A stretch of 62,700 nt of DNA, taken from Herbaspirillum autotrophicum. GTDB lineage: Bacteria; Pseudomonadota; Gammaproteobacteria; Burkholderiales; Burkholderiaceae_D. The notes under the pieces are model-generated. The model did no database searches. It saw only the letters and a list, made by a program, of their open reading frames with translations, and was not told where the DNA came from. The stretch lies in the NCBI RefSeq assembly GCF_001189915.1, contig NZ_LFLS01000037.1, positions 1 to 62,700 of the forward strand. The letters are read 5' to 3'. The stretch's first letter is position 1. Each line of letters begins with the position of its first letter. The position numbers and the translations under genes are program-made. Positions 35,672 to 48,702 of the stretch are shown here, piece by piece.

Positions 35672-38536
35672 TTACAGAGTGCGTGCCACTTCCTGCACTT
35701 CAAAGATTTCCAGCTGATCGCCTTCCTGAATGTCGTTGTAGTTCTTCAACGACAGACCGCATTCGAAACCAGCCTTGACTTCCTTGACATCGTCCTTGAA
35801 GCGCTTGAGCGAATCCAGCTCGCCGGTCCACTGCACCACGTTGTTGCGCAACAGACGGACCGAAGAACCGCGCTTGACCAGACCTTCGAGCACGTAGCAA
35901 CCGGCAATCGAGCCAACCTTGCTGACCACGAATACCTGACGAATCTCGACCAGACCCAGCGATTGCTCGCGACGCTCCGGAGCCAGCATGCCCGACATCG
36001 CTGCCTTCACATCATCGACTGCATCGTAAATGATGTTGTAGTAACGGATATCGACGCCATTGGCTTCGGCCAGCTTGCGTGCAGACGCATCGGCACGGGT
36101 GTTGAAGCCGATGATGACGGCCTTCGACGCCACTGCCAGATTGACGTCGGATTCGCTGATACCGCCGACTGCGGCATGTACCACCTGCACCCGCACTTCG
36201 CTGTTGGACAGCTTTTGCAGCGAGTGCACCAGCGCTTCCTGCGAACCTTGCACGTCGGTCTTGATGATCATCGGCAAGTTCTTCACTTCGCCTTCGGCCA
36301 TCTGTTCGAACATGTTTTCCAGCTTGGCGGCCTGCTGCTTGGCCAGCTTGACGTCGCGGAACTTGCCCTGACGGAACAGGCCGATTTCACGGGCCTTGCG
36401 TTCGTCGGTCATGACCAGAACTTCTTCGCCGGCGCTAGGTACTTCGGTCAGACCCTGAATTTCAACCGGGATCGACGGACCAGCTTCGGTAATGCTCTTG
36501 CCGGTTTCATCCAGCATCGCACGAACGCGACCGTAGGCCGAACCTGCCAGCACCACATCGCCGCGGCGCAAGGTACCCGATTGCACCAGAATTGTTGCCA
36601 CCGGACCACGACCCTTGTCCAGTTTGGCTTCGATCACCAGACCACGGGCCGGCACATCGATTGGCGCTTTCAGTTCCAGCACTTCAGCTTGCAACAATAC
36701 CTGTTCCAGCAAGGAATCGATGCCTTCACCAGTCTTGGCCGAAACCGGGACAAACGGCGAATCGCCGCCGTACTCTTCCGGCACAACTTGTTCCGCAATC
36801 AGTTCCTGCTTGACGCGATCCAGGTTGGCACCCGGTTTGTCGATCTTGTTGATCGCCACCACCAGCGGCACGCCGCCGGCTTTCGCGTGGGCAATCGCTT
36901 CCTTGGTCTGTGGCATGACGCCATCGTCAGCCGCCACCACCAGAATCACGATGTCGGTTGCCTTGGCACCACGGGCACGCATTGCGGTAAACGCTTCGTG
37001 GCCCGGGGTATCGAGGAAAGTGATCATGCCGCGCGGTGTTTCCACGTGGTAAGCGCCGATATGCTGCGTAATGCCACCGGCTTCACCGGAAGCAACCTTG
37101 GCACGACGGATGTAATCCAGCAGCGAAGTTTTACCATGGTCAACGTGACCCATGACAGTCACGACCGGTGCCCGCGACACCAGCTCGGCGTCCAGATGCT
37201 CTTCGCCTTCTTCCAGCAATGCTTCCGGATCATCCAGCTTGGCAGCATGTGCACGATGGCCCATTTCTTCAACCACAATCATGGCAGTTTCCTGATCCAG
37301 AACCTGATTGATGGTGACCATCTGCCCCAGCTTCATCAAATGCTTGATGACTTCCGAGGCCTTGACCGACATCTTGTGCGCAATTTCAGCAACAGTAATG
37401 GTTTCCGGCACATGCACGTCTTTGACGACGGCTTCGGTTGGCGCCTGGAAATTGCTTTCATGATCATCATGATGCGAGTTGCGACGCCCCTTCGGTCCCG
37501 AACGCCAGCCGTCACGACCACCAGCGCTGGTATTGCCGCGCGTCTTCATGCCGGTACCGCGCTTCTTGGCCGCTTCATCCTGCCAGGTCGACGATACGTT
37601 GGCCGACTTGATCGATTTCTTGTCGACGGCGACAACTACCTTCTTGTCGTCTTTCTTTTCGCCCGGCTTCTTGTCCGCCGGCTTGTGCAAGGTACCTTCG
37701 GAAGTCTTCGGTGCCGCCGCAGGGGCCGGCTCCGGCGCCTTCACGACGCGGCGCGGTGCGCTCATCATCGCTTTGATCTGCGCCACTTCGTCTTCCACCG
37801 CCTTGCGTGCGCGCTCTGCTGCTGCAGCACGATCGCTGGCTTCCTTGGCTACCACTGCCGCCTTCTTTTTCGCTTCTTCTGCTGCCACGCGCTTGTTCTC
37901 TTCTACCGTGGGGTCAGGCGCTACCGCTTCAACCACAACATTCGCGGCTTTCGCCGTTGCCTTGTTTGCAGCTTCTGCTGCCGCTTGCGCAGCTTCTGCC
38001 TCGGCCGCCTTCTTGGCGTCCTGCTCAGCTTGCTTCGCTTCCCGCTCTGCTGCCTTGACCTGTTCAGCCTTCTCGGCTTCCAGTTGCGCCAGACGTTCCT
38101 GCTTTTCGCGCAAATCGGCTTCCTGACGAGCAATCAGTTCCGCCTGACGACGTGCTTCTTCAGCACGGCGTTCGATTTCTGCCTCATCCAGCACGACATT
38201 CGACTTGGCAGCCACTTCATCTGCTGCCGGTTCATCGCGCTTGATGAATGTACGCTTCTTGCGTACTTCAACCTGAATCGTGCGCGACTTGCCAGTGGCA
38301 TCGGCCTGCTTGATTTCCGTCGTTTCCTTGCGGGTCAGCGTAATCTTTTTCTTTTCGCCTTCCGGCGCGGCACCGCGCACACGGCGCAAGTGCTCAAGGA
38401 GACGATCCTTGTCTTCCTTCGACAACGGATCGGACTCGGAGCTCTTTTCAACTCCAGCAGATCGCAGCTGGGTCAGCAGCAAATCCGCCGGCATTTTCAG
38501 CTCGGTGGCAAATTGGGCTACATTGTTACTCGCCAT
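35672..38536 (-). CDS. infB: Translation initiation factor IF-2
   Basis: A 954-residue GTPase that positions fMet-tRNA on the 30S subunit. Residues 1-60 form the IF2N domain; about 90-330 is a long Ala/Glu/Lys-rich helical linker, as in other Burkholderiales; a second IF2-N module ([18 protein letters not shown]) precedes the G domain with [22 protein letters not shown] and NKIDKPGA; beta-barrel domains and the C-terminal C1/C2 domains follow. Length is at the upper end because of the linker. In-frame internal starts for shorter IF2 forms are likely but not proven. Confidence 0.98.
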   Translation of the reverse strand: MASNNVAQFATELKMPADLLLTQLRSAGVEKSSESDPLSKEDKDRLLEHLRRVRGAAPEGEKKKITLTRKETTEIKQADATGKSRTIQVEVRKKRTFIKRDEPAADEVAAKSNVVLDEAEIERRAEEARRQAELIARQEADLREKQERLAQLEAEKAEQVKAAEREAKQAEQDAKKAAEAEAAQAAAEAANKATAKAANVVVEAVAPDPTVEENKRVAAEEAKKKAAVVAKEASDRAAAAERARKAVEDEVAQIKAMMSAPRRVVKAPEPAPAAAPKTSEGTLHKPADKKPGEKKDDKKVVVAVDKKSIKSANVSSTWQDEAAKKRGTGMKTRGNTSAGGRDGWRSGPKGRRNSHHDDHESNFQAPTEAVVKDVHVPETITVAEIAHKMSVKASEVIKHLMKLGQMVTINQVLDQETAMIVVEEMGHRAHAAKLDDPEALLEEGEEHLDAELVSRAPVVTVMGHVDHGKTSLLDYIRRAKVASGEAGGITQHIGAYHVETPRGMITFLDTPGHEAFTAMRARGAKATDIVILVVAADDGVMPQTKEAIAHAKAGGVPLVVAINKIDKPGANLDRVKQELIAEQVVPEEYGGDSPFVPVSAKTGEGIDSLLEQVLLQAEVLELKAPIDVPARGLVIEAKLDKGRGPVATILVQSGTLRRGDVVLAGSAYGRVRAMLDETGKSITEAGPSIPVEIQGLTEVPSAGEEVLVMTDERKAREIGLFRQGKFRDVKLAKQQAAKLENMFEQMAEGEVKNLPMIIKTDVQGSQEALVHSLQKLSNSEVRVQVVHAAVGGISESDVNLAVASKAVIIGFNTRADASARKLAEANGVDIRYYNIIYDAVDDVKAAMSGMLAPERREQSLGLVEIRQVFVVSKVGSIAGCYVLEGLVKRGSSVRLLRNNVVQWTGELDSLKRFKDDVKEVKAGFECGLSLKNYNDIQEGDQLEIFEVQEVARTL

Positions 38537-38592
38537 TCAGTCCTCTTTTCTAGTGGCTCGGCAGATGATGATGGAGTTGCGCGGCTGGCCGG

Positions 38593-40637
<2,045 letters not shown>

Positions 40638-40690
40638 AGATATTCTCCGTACTTGCACGCCCCTGTAACAGGGCACGCCAATTTGTTCAG

Positions 40691-40717
40691 CAAAAAAAAA
40701 ATGGGCATCTGCCCATC
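40691..40717 (-). terminator. Rho-independent terminator between rluB and rimP
   Basis: On the minus strand GATGGGCA-GA-TGCCCAT is followed by nine T. It sits about 185 bases after the rluB stop and just before rimP, so it probably separates scpB-rluB from the rimP unit, or attenuates read-through into it. Nothing else is seen in 40718-40900. Confidence 0.85.
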
Positions 40718-40900
40718 TTTCTTATCGTTTATTTAAACGCAGGCCGCTTCAATCTTGTTTACATCTTATTTCCGCGGACCGGTTGCGTTAACTTGCGCAT
40801 TATAACCGATTACGGTATGTGCGGCAATTCGAGAATTGCCGCAGCATGGCCAGCAACACCCGTTTCCCCCAAGAAACGGACATCACCTGCCACCACTACT

Positions 40901-42835
40901 TCAGCCACGCGTACGCTTGCGTGGGAAACCACCCGGCGCCGGCTGTCCCATCACGCCGCCAGTACGTGGCGGACGCGAACGACGCTGACCGGCATCAGGA
41001 AATCCGAGGGCGGTCTGCAGCGGATCCGGCTGACGGCTCTTGCTTTGCGGCCGTCCGCCCTGCCCCTGACCTTGTCCGGGCGCACCGTTGCCTTGCCACT
41101 GATTGCGACGCTGCTGACCCTGGCCACCACCGGCAAACGGATTGGCGTTGGCATTGCTATAACCATTGCCGTTGCCGATATTGTTGCCATTGCGACCAGG
41201 ACCATTGCCATTGCGGGGCGCGCTGTTACCGTTGCCGCCACGCGCCTGACCGCCCGCACCCTTGGATGCCGGGGCCTGACCAGTCTGCTTGTCCATGCCG
41301 CACAAGGCCAGCAGATTGCGCACTGCATTTTCTTCCAGCTCTTCCCAACGGCCGCGCTTCAGGCCGTGCGGCAATGTCATCACGCCGTAACGGGTACGAA
41401 TCAGACGCGACACGGTCAGACCGACCGCTTCGAACATCCGGCGCACTTCACGGTTACGGCCTTCGCCGATGGTCACGCGATACCACTTGTTGACACCTTC
41501 GCCACCGCCGTCGGCGATTTTTGAAAACTGCGCCATGCCGTCATCGAGTTCGACACCATGCAACAACTTCTGGCGCATACCCTCTTCCAGCTCGCCCAGC
41601 GTACGCACGGCATATTCACGTTCGATGTTGTAACGCGGATGCATCAGACGGTTGGCCAGATCACCGGAAGTAGTAAACAACAGCAAGCCTTCGGTATTGA
41701 AGTCGAGACGACCAACCGCAAGCCACTTGGCAGCGCGCATGGTTGGCAAACGATCAAACACCGATGGCCGTCCGTCCGGGTCGTTATGACTGACGATTTC
41801 GCCGGCCGGCTTGTGATACACCAGCACGCGCGGCGGCTTCTTGCTGACTTTGCGTTGCAGCAGCTTGCCGTTGATCCGCACCAGATCGGTCGGCAGAATG
41901 CGCTGACCGATATGCGCCGGCTCGCCATTGACGGACACACGCCCGGCAATGATCAGCTCTTCCATGTCACGACGCGAACCCAGTCCCACTTCGGCCAGGA
42001 CCTTGTGCAGCTTCGGGGCATCATCATCCGAGGTCAGATCACGACGCACGGCCTTGCGGGCACCGCCATTGCGCAGTGCGCGGCCGCCATCTTCAAGGTC
42101 GTAGTCTTCCGATGTCACGAACGAGAAAATATCTTCATTACCGCCGTCGTTGGCGCGCAAACCCAGTTGCGGCGCCTTCGGCTTGCCCTGCCCCTTGACG
42201 AAAGGCTTCTTGCCCTTGGCCTGACGATTGCGATCCTGACCTTCGCGGCGACCTTCCGCCAGCGCCTGATCGGCTACCGGTATCGGTGCGTCCGGCGCAT
42301 CCATGCCGGCGGCATAATTGGTTGCCGGTGCGGCGACCGACTCGCCGGCTTCAGCGGCACGCTGAGCAGCACGGTTGTTGCGCATGGCGCGCGGTCCGCG
42401 CACACCACGGCGAGCCGGCTTGGTACGCGGCGCACCATCATTTGGCGCATCCAGCAGTACCGGCGCAGCAGTGACTTCGTCACCCACGGTTACGATGACC
42501 TTGGGCGGATCCTGCGGTTCACGCACAGCAACAGGAGCAGCGGGCTTCTTCGGCGCAGCGGCCACCAACGGGGCGACGACGGCAACCGGCGCTTCTGCCG
42601 GCGCATCAGCTTCAATCTTTGGTTTTTTGGCACGCACCGCGCGCTTCTTCGGCGCGGCTTCCGGTGCCGCCTCGGCTGCCGGCGCAGCGGCGACGACAGC
42701 ACTGACTTCGGCGACAGCAGCGCCGTCTGCCACAACAACTTTCTTGACGCGCTTTCTCACCACCTTGGCGGGCGCTTCGGTTGTAGCGGGAGTCAGATCG
42801 ACAGACTGCTCATCATTGGAACTAGATGGTTTCAT
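40901..42835 (-). CDS. rluB: 23S rRNA pseudouridine(2605) synthase RluB with long low-complexity extensions
   Basis: A 644-residue RsuA/RluB-family enzyme. The core of about 240 residues is ordinary: S4-like domain ([21 protein letters not shown]), then the catalytic motif [15 protein letters not shown] with the active Asp and the family C-terminal [15 protein letters not shown]. It is flanked by an N-terminal extension of about 270 residues rich in Ala, Pro, Lys and Arg, and a C-terminal extension of about 120 residues rich in Gly, Asn, Gln and Arg. Both look disordered and nucleic-acid-binding. The ATG at 42835 overlaps the end of scpB by 14 bases. Confidence 0.94.
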   Translation of the reverse strand: MKPSSSNDEQSVDLTPATTEAPAKVVRKRVKKVVVADGAAVAEVSAVVAAAPAAEAAPEAAPKKRAVRAKKPKIEADAPAEAPVAVVAPLVAAAPKKPAAPVAVREPQDPPKVIVTVGDEVTAAPVLLDAPNDGAPRTKPARRGVRGPRAMRNNRAAQRAAEAGESVAAPATNYAAGMDAPDAPIPVADQALAEGRREGQDRNRQAKGKKPFVKGQGKPKAPQLGLRANDGGNEDIFSFVTSEDYDLEDGGRALRNGGARKAVRRDLTSDDDAPKLHKVLAEVGLGSRRDMEELIIAGRVSVNGEPAHIGQRILPTDLVRINGKLLQRKVSKKPPRVLVYHKPAGEIVSHNDPDGRPSVFDRLPTMRAAKWLAVGRLDFNTEGLLLFTTSGDLANRLMHPRYNIEREYAVRTLGELEEGMRQKLLHGVELDDGMAQFSKIADGGGEGVNKWYRVTIGEGRNREVRRMFEAVGLTVSRLIRTRYGVMTLPHGLKRGRWEELEENAVRNLLALCGMDKQTGQAPASKGAGGQARGGNGNSAPRNGNGPGRNGNNIGNGNGYSNANANPFAGGGQGQQRRNQWQGNGAPGQGQGQGGRPQSKSRQPDPLQTALGFPDAGQRRSRPPRTGGVMGQPAPGGFPRKRTRG

Positions 42836-43757
42836 TATTCGAATCGTGGTTATGCTGACCAGGCGCGACATCAACTTCTTGTGCGGGCGCGGGGTCCAGG
42901 GGGTGAACTTCTTCTGTGGAAAGCGCGACCGGAGTCGCGGCATCATCAATTACGGCAATATTTTCGGCAACTTCGCCGGCAACTTCATCAGCAGCTTCGC
43001 CGGCGACATCGCCCGGAGCGGCATCTGCGCTGGCGACAAGCGCGTGCTCTGCAGTTACGACATCAGCATCGGCAGCGGGTTCCACGACATTTTCAGCAGG
43101 TGCCGGGACTTCGTCCGCCACCACTGGCAATGCCTGTTCGTCCTCGCCTTCATTGGCCAGGGCAACCGGCATACCGGCTTCCAGCGCCTGCAATTCCAGC
43201 AAGGCGCCCTGCTCTACCCCCTCCTTGCTCACCGATTGCAATGGCGGCAACTGGTCGAGGGAAGTCAGCCCGAGGTCATCGAGAAAACGCTTGGTGGTAG
43301 CAAACAAGGCTGGCCGGCCCGGCACATCACGGTGGCCGATGGCTTCAATCCAGCAACGGTCTTCCAGCAGCTTGACGGTCTGGGTACTGACTGTCACGCC
43401 GCGAATTTCTTCAATATCGCCACGGGTCACCGGTTGACGGTAGGCAATGATGGCCAGCGTTTCCAGGGTAGCGCGGGTATATTTCGGCGGTTTTTCGGGA
43501 TTCAGACGATCCAGGTAAACCTTCATCTCGGGACGGCTTTGAAAACGCCAGCCAGTTGACAGGCTGACCACTTCGATTCCCTTGTCGGCCCAATCGCCGC
43601 GCAATTCTTCGAGCATCTGTCGGATGGCGTCGGCATTGATTTCGCCGTCAGCATCGTCGCCTGCCACAAAAAGCTTTTTCAAGTCGTTGACCGACAATGG
43701 CTCATGGGCGCATAACAATGCGGTTTCGAGGACTTTCTTGGCCTCAGCAATATTCAT
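42822..43757 (-). CDS. scpB: Segregation and condensation protein ScpB
   Basis: A 311-residue subunit of the SMC-ScpAB condensin. The first about 190 residues hold two winged-helix domains with [25 protein letters not shown] and [18 protein letters not shown]. The remaining about 120 residues are Ala/Glu/Asp-rich and acidic, beyond the usual family length. The scpA gene is not adjacent in this window. The 3' end overlaps rluB, so the two are co-transcribed. Confidence 0.95.
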   Translation of the reverse strand: MNIAEAKKVLETALLCAHEPLSVNDLKKLFVAGDDADGEINADAIRQMLEELRGDWADKGIEVVSLSTGWRFQSRPEMKVYLDRLNPEKPPKYTRATLETLAIIAYRQPVTRGDIEEIRGVTVSTQTVKLLEDRCWIEAIGHRDVPGRPALFATTKRFLDDLGLTSLDQLPPLQSVSKEGVEQGALLELQALEAGMPVALANEGEDEQALPVVADEVPAPAENVVEPAADADVVTAEHALVASADAAPGDVAGEAADEVAGEVAENIAVIDDAATPVALSTEEVHPLDPAPAQEVDVAPGQHNHDSNNETI

Positions 43758-44164
43758 GTACGACTCTTGTGCGACTTGTTTAACAAAAGTTTATGGGCGT
43801 AGTGTAGGTGGAGCCTGGCTGCATCGATTTTGTCCGATAACGACAATGCCGTCCGGGTTCCAAATCTGTTGACGCTGCGTGTGATGCTGTCGTGCCGCTT
43901 TCCGGCGCCCGATATAGGAGATTGAAGATGAGCGGGAAAATAAGGCCTGGATGCGAAATCAGAATCTCGACTTACAGGACTCTCGCACCATTTCAATTTT
44001 TGACTTTGTTCGTCGCCTGCGACTACCGGCAACAGACCAAACCCAAAATGTACTGCGCGGAGTTTAGCACAAAGCCTGCGCCGATTGTGGCTTGTTGCAG
44101 GGTGCATACACTCGGGCCGCAGCGCCCGTCGGCGCTGCCTTGCCGCAATGAATGCCGGTTGCCG
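43758..44164. other. Intergenic region with no supported gene
   Basis: About 400 bases between two leftward genes. A rightward frame from 43928 has a fair AGGAGA site, but its product is Cys/Arg-rich, shows no family similarity that I recognise and runs into the opposite-strand end of the GGDEF-EAL gene. No terminator, repeat or RNA was recognised. It presumably holds the scpB promoter. Confidence 0.5.
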
Positions 44165-46300
44165 TCAGCGCATGTTGACGGCTTCCTGCCGTAGTCTGAG
44201 CGTGAAATCTTCGGCCGGCACCGGCTTGCCAAAATAATAACCCTGTACCTCGTCACAGCCGTTTTTCAACAAGAAACGATATTGCTCCTCGTCTTCCACG
44301 CCCTCCGCCACCACCCGCAAATTCAGAATGTGTCCCAGTGAAATCACCGCCTTGACGATGGCGGCGCTGTCGGAATCGAGCGCAATATCGCGCACGAAGG
44401 ACTTGTCGATCTTGAGCGCATCCACCGGAAACCGGCGCAAATAACTCAGGCTGGAATAGCCGGTGCCAAAATCGTCCACCGAAATCTGCAAACCCAGGCG
44501 CTTGAGCGCGTTCAGCGTTGCCACGGTTTTTTCGGCATCTTTCATGACGACATTTTCGGTAATCTCCAGTTCCAGCCAGCTTGCTGCCAGACAACTCTCC
44601 GCCAGCACCTGCCGGACGAATTCGGGCAGTGACTGATCGAGTTGCCGCGGCGACAAATTGACCGCCACCGGAATCGGCGCCAATCCGGCATCTTGCCACG
44701 CCTTGTTTTGCGCGCAGGCGGTGCGCAGCACCCACTCACCGATGGGCACAATCAGACCGGTTTCTTCGGCAAACGGAATGAAGCGATCCGGCGGCACCAT
44801 GCCCTGCTCCGGCACCAGCCAGCGAATCAATGCCTCGGCGCCGATGATATGGCCGGTCGCCATGCTGATCTTGGGTTGGTAATACAGCCGGAATTCGTCA
44901 CGATCAAGGGCCCGCCGCAAGCTCACCAACATTTCCAGACGGTTGCTGATCTGGGTATCCATCCAGCGCGCAAAATACTGAAAGTTGTTGCGCCCCAGTT
45001 CTTTCGCCTTGTACATGGCCAGATCGGCATTCTTGAGCAAGGTCTCGACATCGCGGCCATCGGTCGGGCAACGACTGACGCCGATGCTGCAGGTAATCAG
45101 AAACTCGCGCTCGCCGGCCTGCCATGGTCGCGATACGGCATTCAAGATACGCTGCAAGACCTCGGTAATATTGGCTTCATCCGGCTGATGCTGCAGCACC
45201 AGCACGAATTCATCCCCACCCTGACGCGCCACCATATCGGACTCGCGCACGCACGACACCAGACGCTGCGCCACGGTCTTGAGTAATTCATCGCCAACCT
45301 GATGCCCGAGACTGTCGTTGATATATTTGAACTGATCGAGGTCGACGAAGACCACCGCCGTCAGCATGCCCTTTTGACGCGCACTCTGAATCGCGCGCTG
45401 CAGATAGTTATGCAGCATGGTGCGATTGGGTAGTCCGGTCAGCGCGTCATGCGTGGCTTGATGGCGGATTTCCGCCTCGTACAGCTTGCGCTCGGTGATC
45501 GCTTCCACCGTGCCTTCATAAAACACCAGCGCGTTGGCATCGTCATGCACGGCCCGCGCATTTTCGGAAATCCAGATGATTTCACCATCACGCCGATAGA
45601 CACGCGATTCGAAGTTCGATACCGAACCGAACTCGGCCATCAGCTTCATGAACTCAGTACGACGCTCGGGCTCGACATACAACTGATGGCGGATATCGCG
45701 CAAGCTGACGATCAGATCTTCCGGTGATTTATAACCATAAATTCGCGCCAGAGCGGGATTGACGGCAAGATAGGCGCCGTCCGGCGTCGACTGGAACACG
45801 CCTTCAATGGCATTCTCGAAGATACTGCGATAGCGCCGCTCGGCTTCCAGCAGTGCCTGATCGGCCTCCTTGCGCGCAGTCACATCTTGCACAAACCCTT
45901 CCAGCGCATCGAGTCCGCCCTCCGCGTTGTAAATACCGACGCCACGCTCCCACACCCAGCGTACCGCGCCGTCGGCGCGCACGATCCGGTATTCCAGTTC
46001 GAAGCGGCGTTTGACGGCCAGGCAATCACCGATGGTGTCACGCACTACTTTGCGGTCATCGGGATGGGTAATGTTTTCGTAGGAGATCGCGGCATTGAAC
46101 AACAAGTCGCGCGGCTGATAACCGGTCAGCGCCAGACAGCCGTCGCTGACGAATTCCATGGTCCAGTCGTCATCATCGCGGCAGCGATACACCATTCCAT
46201 CCAGATTGGCCAGCAAGGTCTCCAACAAGCGCGGCGGTCTGGCAATGGATGCGATGGCGACGGCATGGACCGGCGGGATGGTGGCAGCAACAATCTTCAT
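44165..46300 (-). CDS. PAS-PAS-GGDEF-EAL cyclic-di-GMP signalling protein
   Basis: A 711-residue cytoplasmic protein. Two PAS domains (about residues 25-145 and 155-275) each end with a PAC-type segment. The diguanylate cyclase domain has an intact active site RQGGDEFVLVL; the phosphodiesterase domain has intact AEALIRW (EAL), NLSPRQL, ENVVM and DDFGTGYSSLSYL. Both activities are therefore possible, with one likely dominant or switched by the PAS input. No transmembrane segment is seen. It is transcribed alone, leftward; the sensory ligand (redox, light or small molecule) is unknown. Confidence 0.94.
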   Translation of the reverse strand: MKIVAATIPPVHAVAIASIARPPRLLETLLANLDGMVYRCRDDDDWTMEFVSDGCLALTGYQPRDLLFNAAISYENITHPDDRKVVRDTIGDCLAVKRRFELEYRIVRADGAVRWVWERGVGIYNAEGGLDALEGFVQDVTARKEADQALLEAERRYRSIFENAIEGVFQSTPDGAYLAVNPALARIYGYKSPEDLIVSLRDIRHQLYVEPERRTEFMKLMAEFGSVSNFESRVYRRDGEIIWISENARAVHDDANALVFYEGTVEAITERKLYEAEIRHQATHDALTGLPNRTMLHNYLQRAIQSARQKGMLTAVVFVDLDQFKYINDSLGHQVGDELLKTVAQRLVSCVRESDMVARQGGDEFVLVLQHQPDEANITEVLQRILNAVSRPWQAGEREFLITCSIGVSRCPTDGRDVETLLKNADLAMYKAKELGRNNFQYFARWMDTQISNRLEMLVSLRRALDRDEFRLYYQPKISMATGHIIGAEALIRWLVPEQGMVPPDRFIPFAEETGLIVPIGEWVLRTACAQNKAWQDAGLAPIPVAVNLSPRQLDQSLPEFVRQVLAESCLAASWLELEITENVVMKDAEKTVATLNALKRLGLQISVDDFGTGYSSLSYLRRFPVDALKIDKSFVRDIALDSDSAAIVKAVISLGHILNLRVVAEGVEDEEQYRFLLKNGCDEVQGYYFGKPVPAEDFTLRLRQEAVNMR

Positions 46301-46641
46301 CTTGAATTAAGGGGACCCCGGAAAGAACGACGATATGAGCGAGTGACGAGTCCATGGCAATCCGGCCCGTCTACGTAGTGCTGCTTACTTTTTACTTCCT
46401 ACAAGCAATAACGATGCCACTGACCAACATGCATGACGGCACCGGCCCCGACGACGGATATCGCGCGCCGCAGACGCGACTTGCTGCGGTACGCACCTCG
46501 CCTTGTCGGTTTTCGCACCGTTTTTGTGCAACCATGCCGGTAGTCGCCCGCCCGGCTTCTCCGCAAACACAGTAAAATCGCAGCAGCTTTCCGCCAATGC
46601 CGCCCGGTTCTGCTGCGGACCAATAAAAAAAGGATACTCAT
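46301..46641. other. Divergent intergenic region, nothing certain
   Basis: About 340 bases between the divergent GGDEF-EAL and glutamate-synthase-like genes. It should hold both promoters; a TAAAAT at about 46571-46576 is a possible -10 for the rightward gene. Short frames on both strands lack ribosome sites and family features. Confidence 0.4.
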
Positions 46642-48237
46642 ATGTTGGCTAGTCGTTACATGGCGTTATGGTTAATCCTGCTGCTCACCATCGGCCTCGG
46701 CTTCATGGCCGGCAATCATCTGATCAGTTGGTGGTGGGCCTTCATCCCGTTGCTGCTATGCGCCCTCGGCGTGCGCGATGTACTGCAAAAGCGCCATGCC
46801 GTATTGCGCAATTACCCGCTCATCGGCCACTTCCGTTTCATCTTCGAATCGATCCGGCCGGAACTGCGGCAATATTTCTTTGAAGGCGAAAACGACGGCG
46901 CGCCATTCACGCGCAAGAAACGCAGCCTGGTATATCAGCGCGCCAAATCGGAAATCGACAGCCGTCCGTTCGGCACCGAACTGGACGTCAAGGAAAACGG
47001 CTACGAATGGATCGGCCACTCGATGTCACCGACCAAACTGGCCAGTCACGATTTCCGTGTCGTGGTCGGCGCCGACCGCGCACAACCGTATTCCATGTCG
47101 GTGTTCAATGTCTCGGCCATGAGTTTCGGCTCGCTCTCGGCCAATGCCATCCGCGCCTTGAATCAAGGCGCAAAGAAAGGCAACTTTGCACACGACACCG
47201 GCGAAGGATCGATTTCCGCTTATCACCGCGAATTCGGCGGCGACCTGGTGTGGCAGATTGCTTCCGGCTACTTCGGCTGCCGTCATGCCGATGGCAGTTT
47301 CGACGAACAGAAATTCGTCGAGCAAGCGAAGTCGCCGCAAGTCAAAATGATTGAAGTGAAATTGTCGCAAGGCGCCAAACCGGGCCACGGCGGCGTGCTG
47401 CCATCAGCCAAGATCACACCGGAAATTTCTGCCACGCGCGGCATTCCGATGGGCATCGATTGCATTTCACCGGCGGTGCATTCTTCTTTCTCGACCCCGC
47501 TCGGCCTGTTGCAATTCATCGAAAAACTGCGCACGCTGTCGGGCGGAAAACCGGTCGGCATGAAACTGTGCATCGGTCATCCGTGGGAATTTTTCGGCAT
47601 TGCCAAAGCCATGCTGGAAACCGGCATCGTGCCCGACTTCATTACCGTGGATGGCGCCGAAGGCGGCACCGGCGCGGCGCCACTGGAATTCACGGACCAC
47701 GTCGGCATGCCATTGCAAGAAGGTTTGCTGATGACGCACAACACCCTGGTCGGCATCGGCTTGCGGGACCGCGTCAAGATCGGCGCCAGCGGCAAGATCA
47801 TCACCGCCTTCGATGTCGCCCGCACGCTGGCGCTTGGTGCTGACTGGTGCAACTCGGCGCGCGGCTTCATGTTTGCATTGGGCTGCATTCAATCGCAAAG
47901 CTGCCATACCGATCGCTGCCCGACCGGCGTCGCCACCCAGAATCCGGTGCGGGCCCGGGCGCTGGTGGTGCCGGATAAAGCCGAGCGCGTCTTCCGCTTT
48001 CATCAAAGTACGCTGCACGCATTGCAGGAACTGGTGCAGGCTGCCGGCTTGCCGCACACCTCGGCGTTGCACCCGCATCACATCGTGCGTCGTATCAATG
48101 ACCACGAAGTACAACTGCTGTCGGAGATGTTGAAGTACCTGGAACCGGGCGATCTGCTGAGCGGCAATTATCGCTATCAGGTGTACGAAAAATATTGGCC
48201 GATGGCACGCGCCGAAAGCTTTCACCCGGTGCTGTAA
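46642..48237 (+). CDS. FMN-binding glutamate synthase family protein
   Basis: A 531-residue flavoprotein like the central and FMN domains of GltB, without the glutaminase domain. The N-terminus has two transmembrane helices (about residues 7-23 and 28-46), so it is membrane-anchored. The barrel contains MSFGSLSANAIRALNQGAKK, GEGSISAYHREFGGDLVWQI, GAKPGHGGVLP and DGAEGGTGAAP for FMN and substrate; cysteines C415, C421 and C426 in CIQSQSCHTDRCPTG match the [3Fe-4S] ligands of GltB. AAAGGA precedes the ATG at eight bases. The reaction of these stand-alone proteins is not settled; a strong terminator follows. Confidence 0.92.
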   Translation: MLASRYMALWLILLLTIGLGFMAGNHLISWWWAFIPLLLCALGVRDVLQKRHAVLRNYPLIGHFRFIFESIRPELRQYFFEGENDGAPFTRKKRSLVYQRAKSEIDSRPFGTELDVKENGYEWIGHSMSPTKLASHDFRVVVGADRAQPYSMSVFNVSAMSFGSLSANAIRALNQGAKKGNFAHDTGEGSISAYHREFGGDLVWQIASGYFGCRHADGSFDEQKFVEQAKSPQVKMIEVKLSQGAKPGHGGVLPSAKITPEISATRGIPMGIDCISPAVHSSFSTPLGLLQFIEKLRTLSGGKPVGMKLCIGHPWEFFGIAKAMLETGIVPDFITVDGAEGGTGAAPLEFTDHVGMPLQEGLLMTHNTLVGIGLRDRVKIGASGKIITAFDVARTLALGADWCNSARGFMFALGCIQSQSCHTDRCPTGVATQNPVRARALVVPDKAERVFRFHQSTLHALQELVQAAGLPHTSALHPHHIVRRINDHEVQLLSEMLKYLEPGDLLSGNYRYQVYEKYWPMARAESFHPVL

Positions 48238-48262
48238 TAACCGGCGCCGTAACGACGCGCAT

Positions 48263-48293
48263 AAAAAAACGCCCGCAATTGCGGGCGTTTTTT
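48263..48293. terminator. Bidirectional rho-independent terminator
   Basis: AAAAAAACGCCCGC-AATT-GCGGGCGTTTTTT: a perfect 8-10 base stem with T tracts on both strands, between the glutamate-synthase-like gene and the leftward TusA-like gene. Confidence 0.94.
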
Positions 48294-48371
48294 ATCAATT
48301 GATCAATGTGTGCGGCAAGCTCGTCTGTCTGGCACGACACCAGCGTGTCTGCGTTGCTTGCCGGCTCCGGT

Positions 48372-48605
48372 TTACTTGCGCTTCATGAAGAAAATGAATT
48401 CCTGATTTTCTTGCGATTGCGACAGCAAATCGTTGCCGGTCTGCTTGGCGAACGCCTGAAAATCGCGCACCGATCCGGTATCCGTTGCGGTTACCCGCAA
48501 TACCTGACCGCTAATCATATCGGCCAGCGCTTTCTTGGTCTTCAGTATCGGCAGCGGACAGTTCAAGCCCCGTGCATCGAGTTCCCGGTGAAATTCAATT
48601 ACCAT
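48372..48605 (-). CDS. TusA/SirA-family sulfurtransferase-like protein
   Basis: A 77-residue TusA-fold protein. The motif LDARGLNCPLPILKTKKAL contains the CPxP signature (NCPLP) with the persulfide-carrying Cys, and VTATDTGSVRDFQAFAKQTGN is the second half. TusA relays sulfur for tRNA 2-thiouridine; paralogues serve other sulfur transfers, so the exact role is open. The ATG at 48605 fits the family; longer frames do not. Leftward, after the NUDIX gene. Confidence 0.9.
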   Translation of the reverse strand: MVIEFHRELDARGLNCPLPILKTKKALADMISGQVLRVTATDTGSVRDFQAFAKQTGNDLLSQSQENQEFIFFMKRK

Positions 48606-48702
48606 ACTTTGAATCTTAAAAATCTCTGGTTGGTGTTCAAGAATTCTACTGCAAACCTGCCTCGCTTGGTGCATTGCAACAAGCACTGTTGTATTCCGCG
48701 CA

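Noticed and set aside
43928..44194. Short rightward gene with an AGGAGA site
   Set aside because: Cys/Arg-rich product without signal or family, overlapping the 3' end of an opposite gene; the ribosome-site match alone is not enough.
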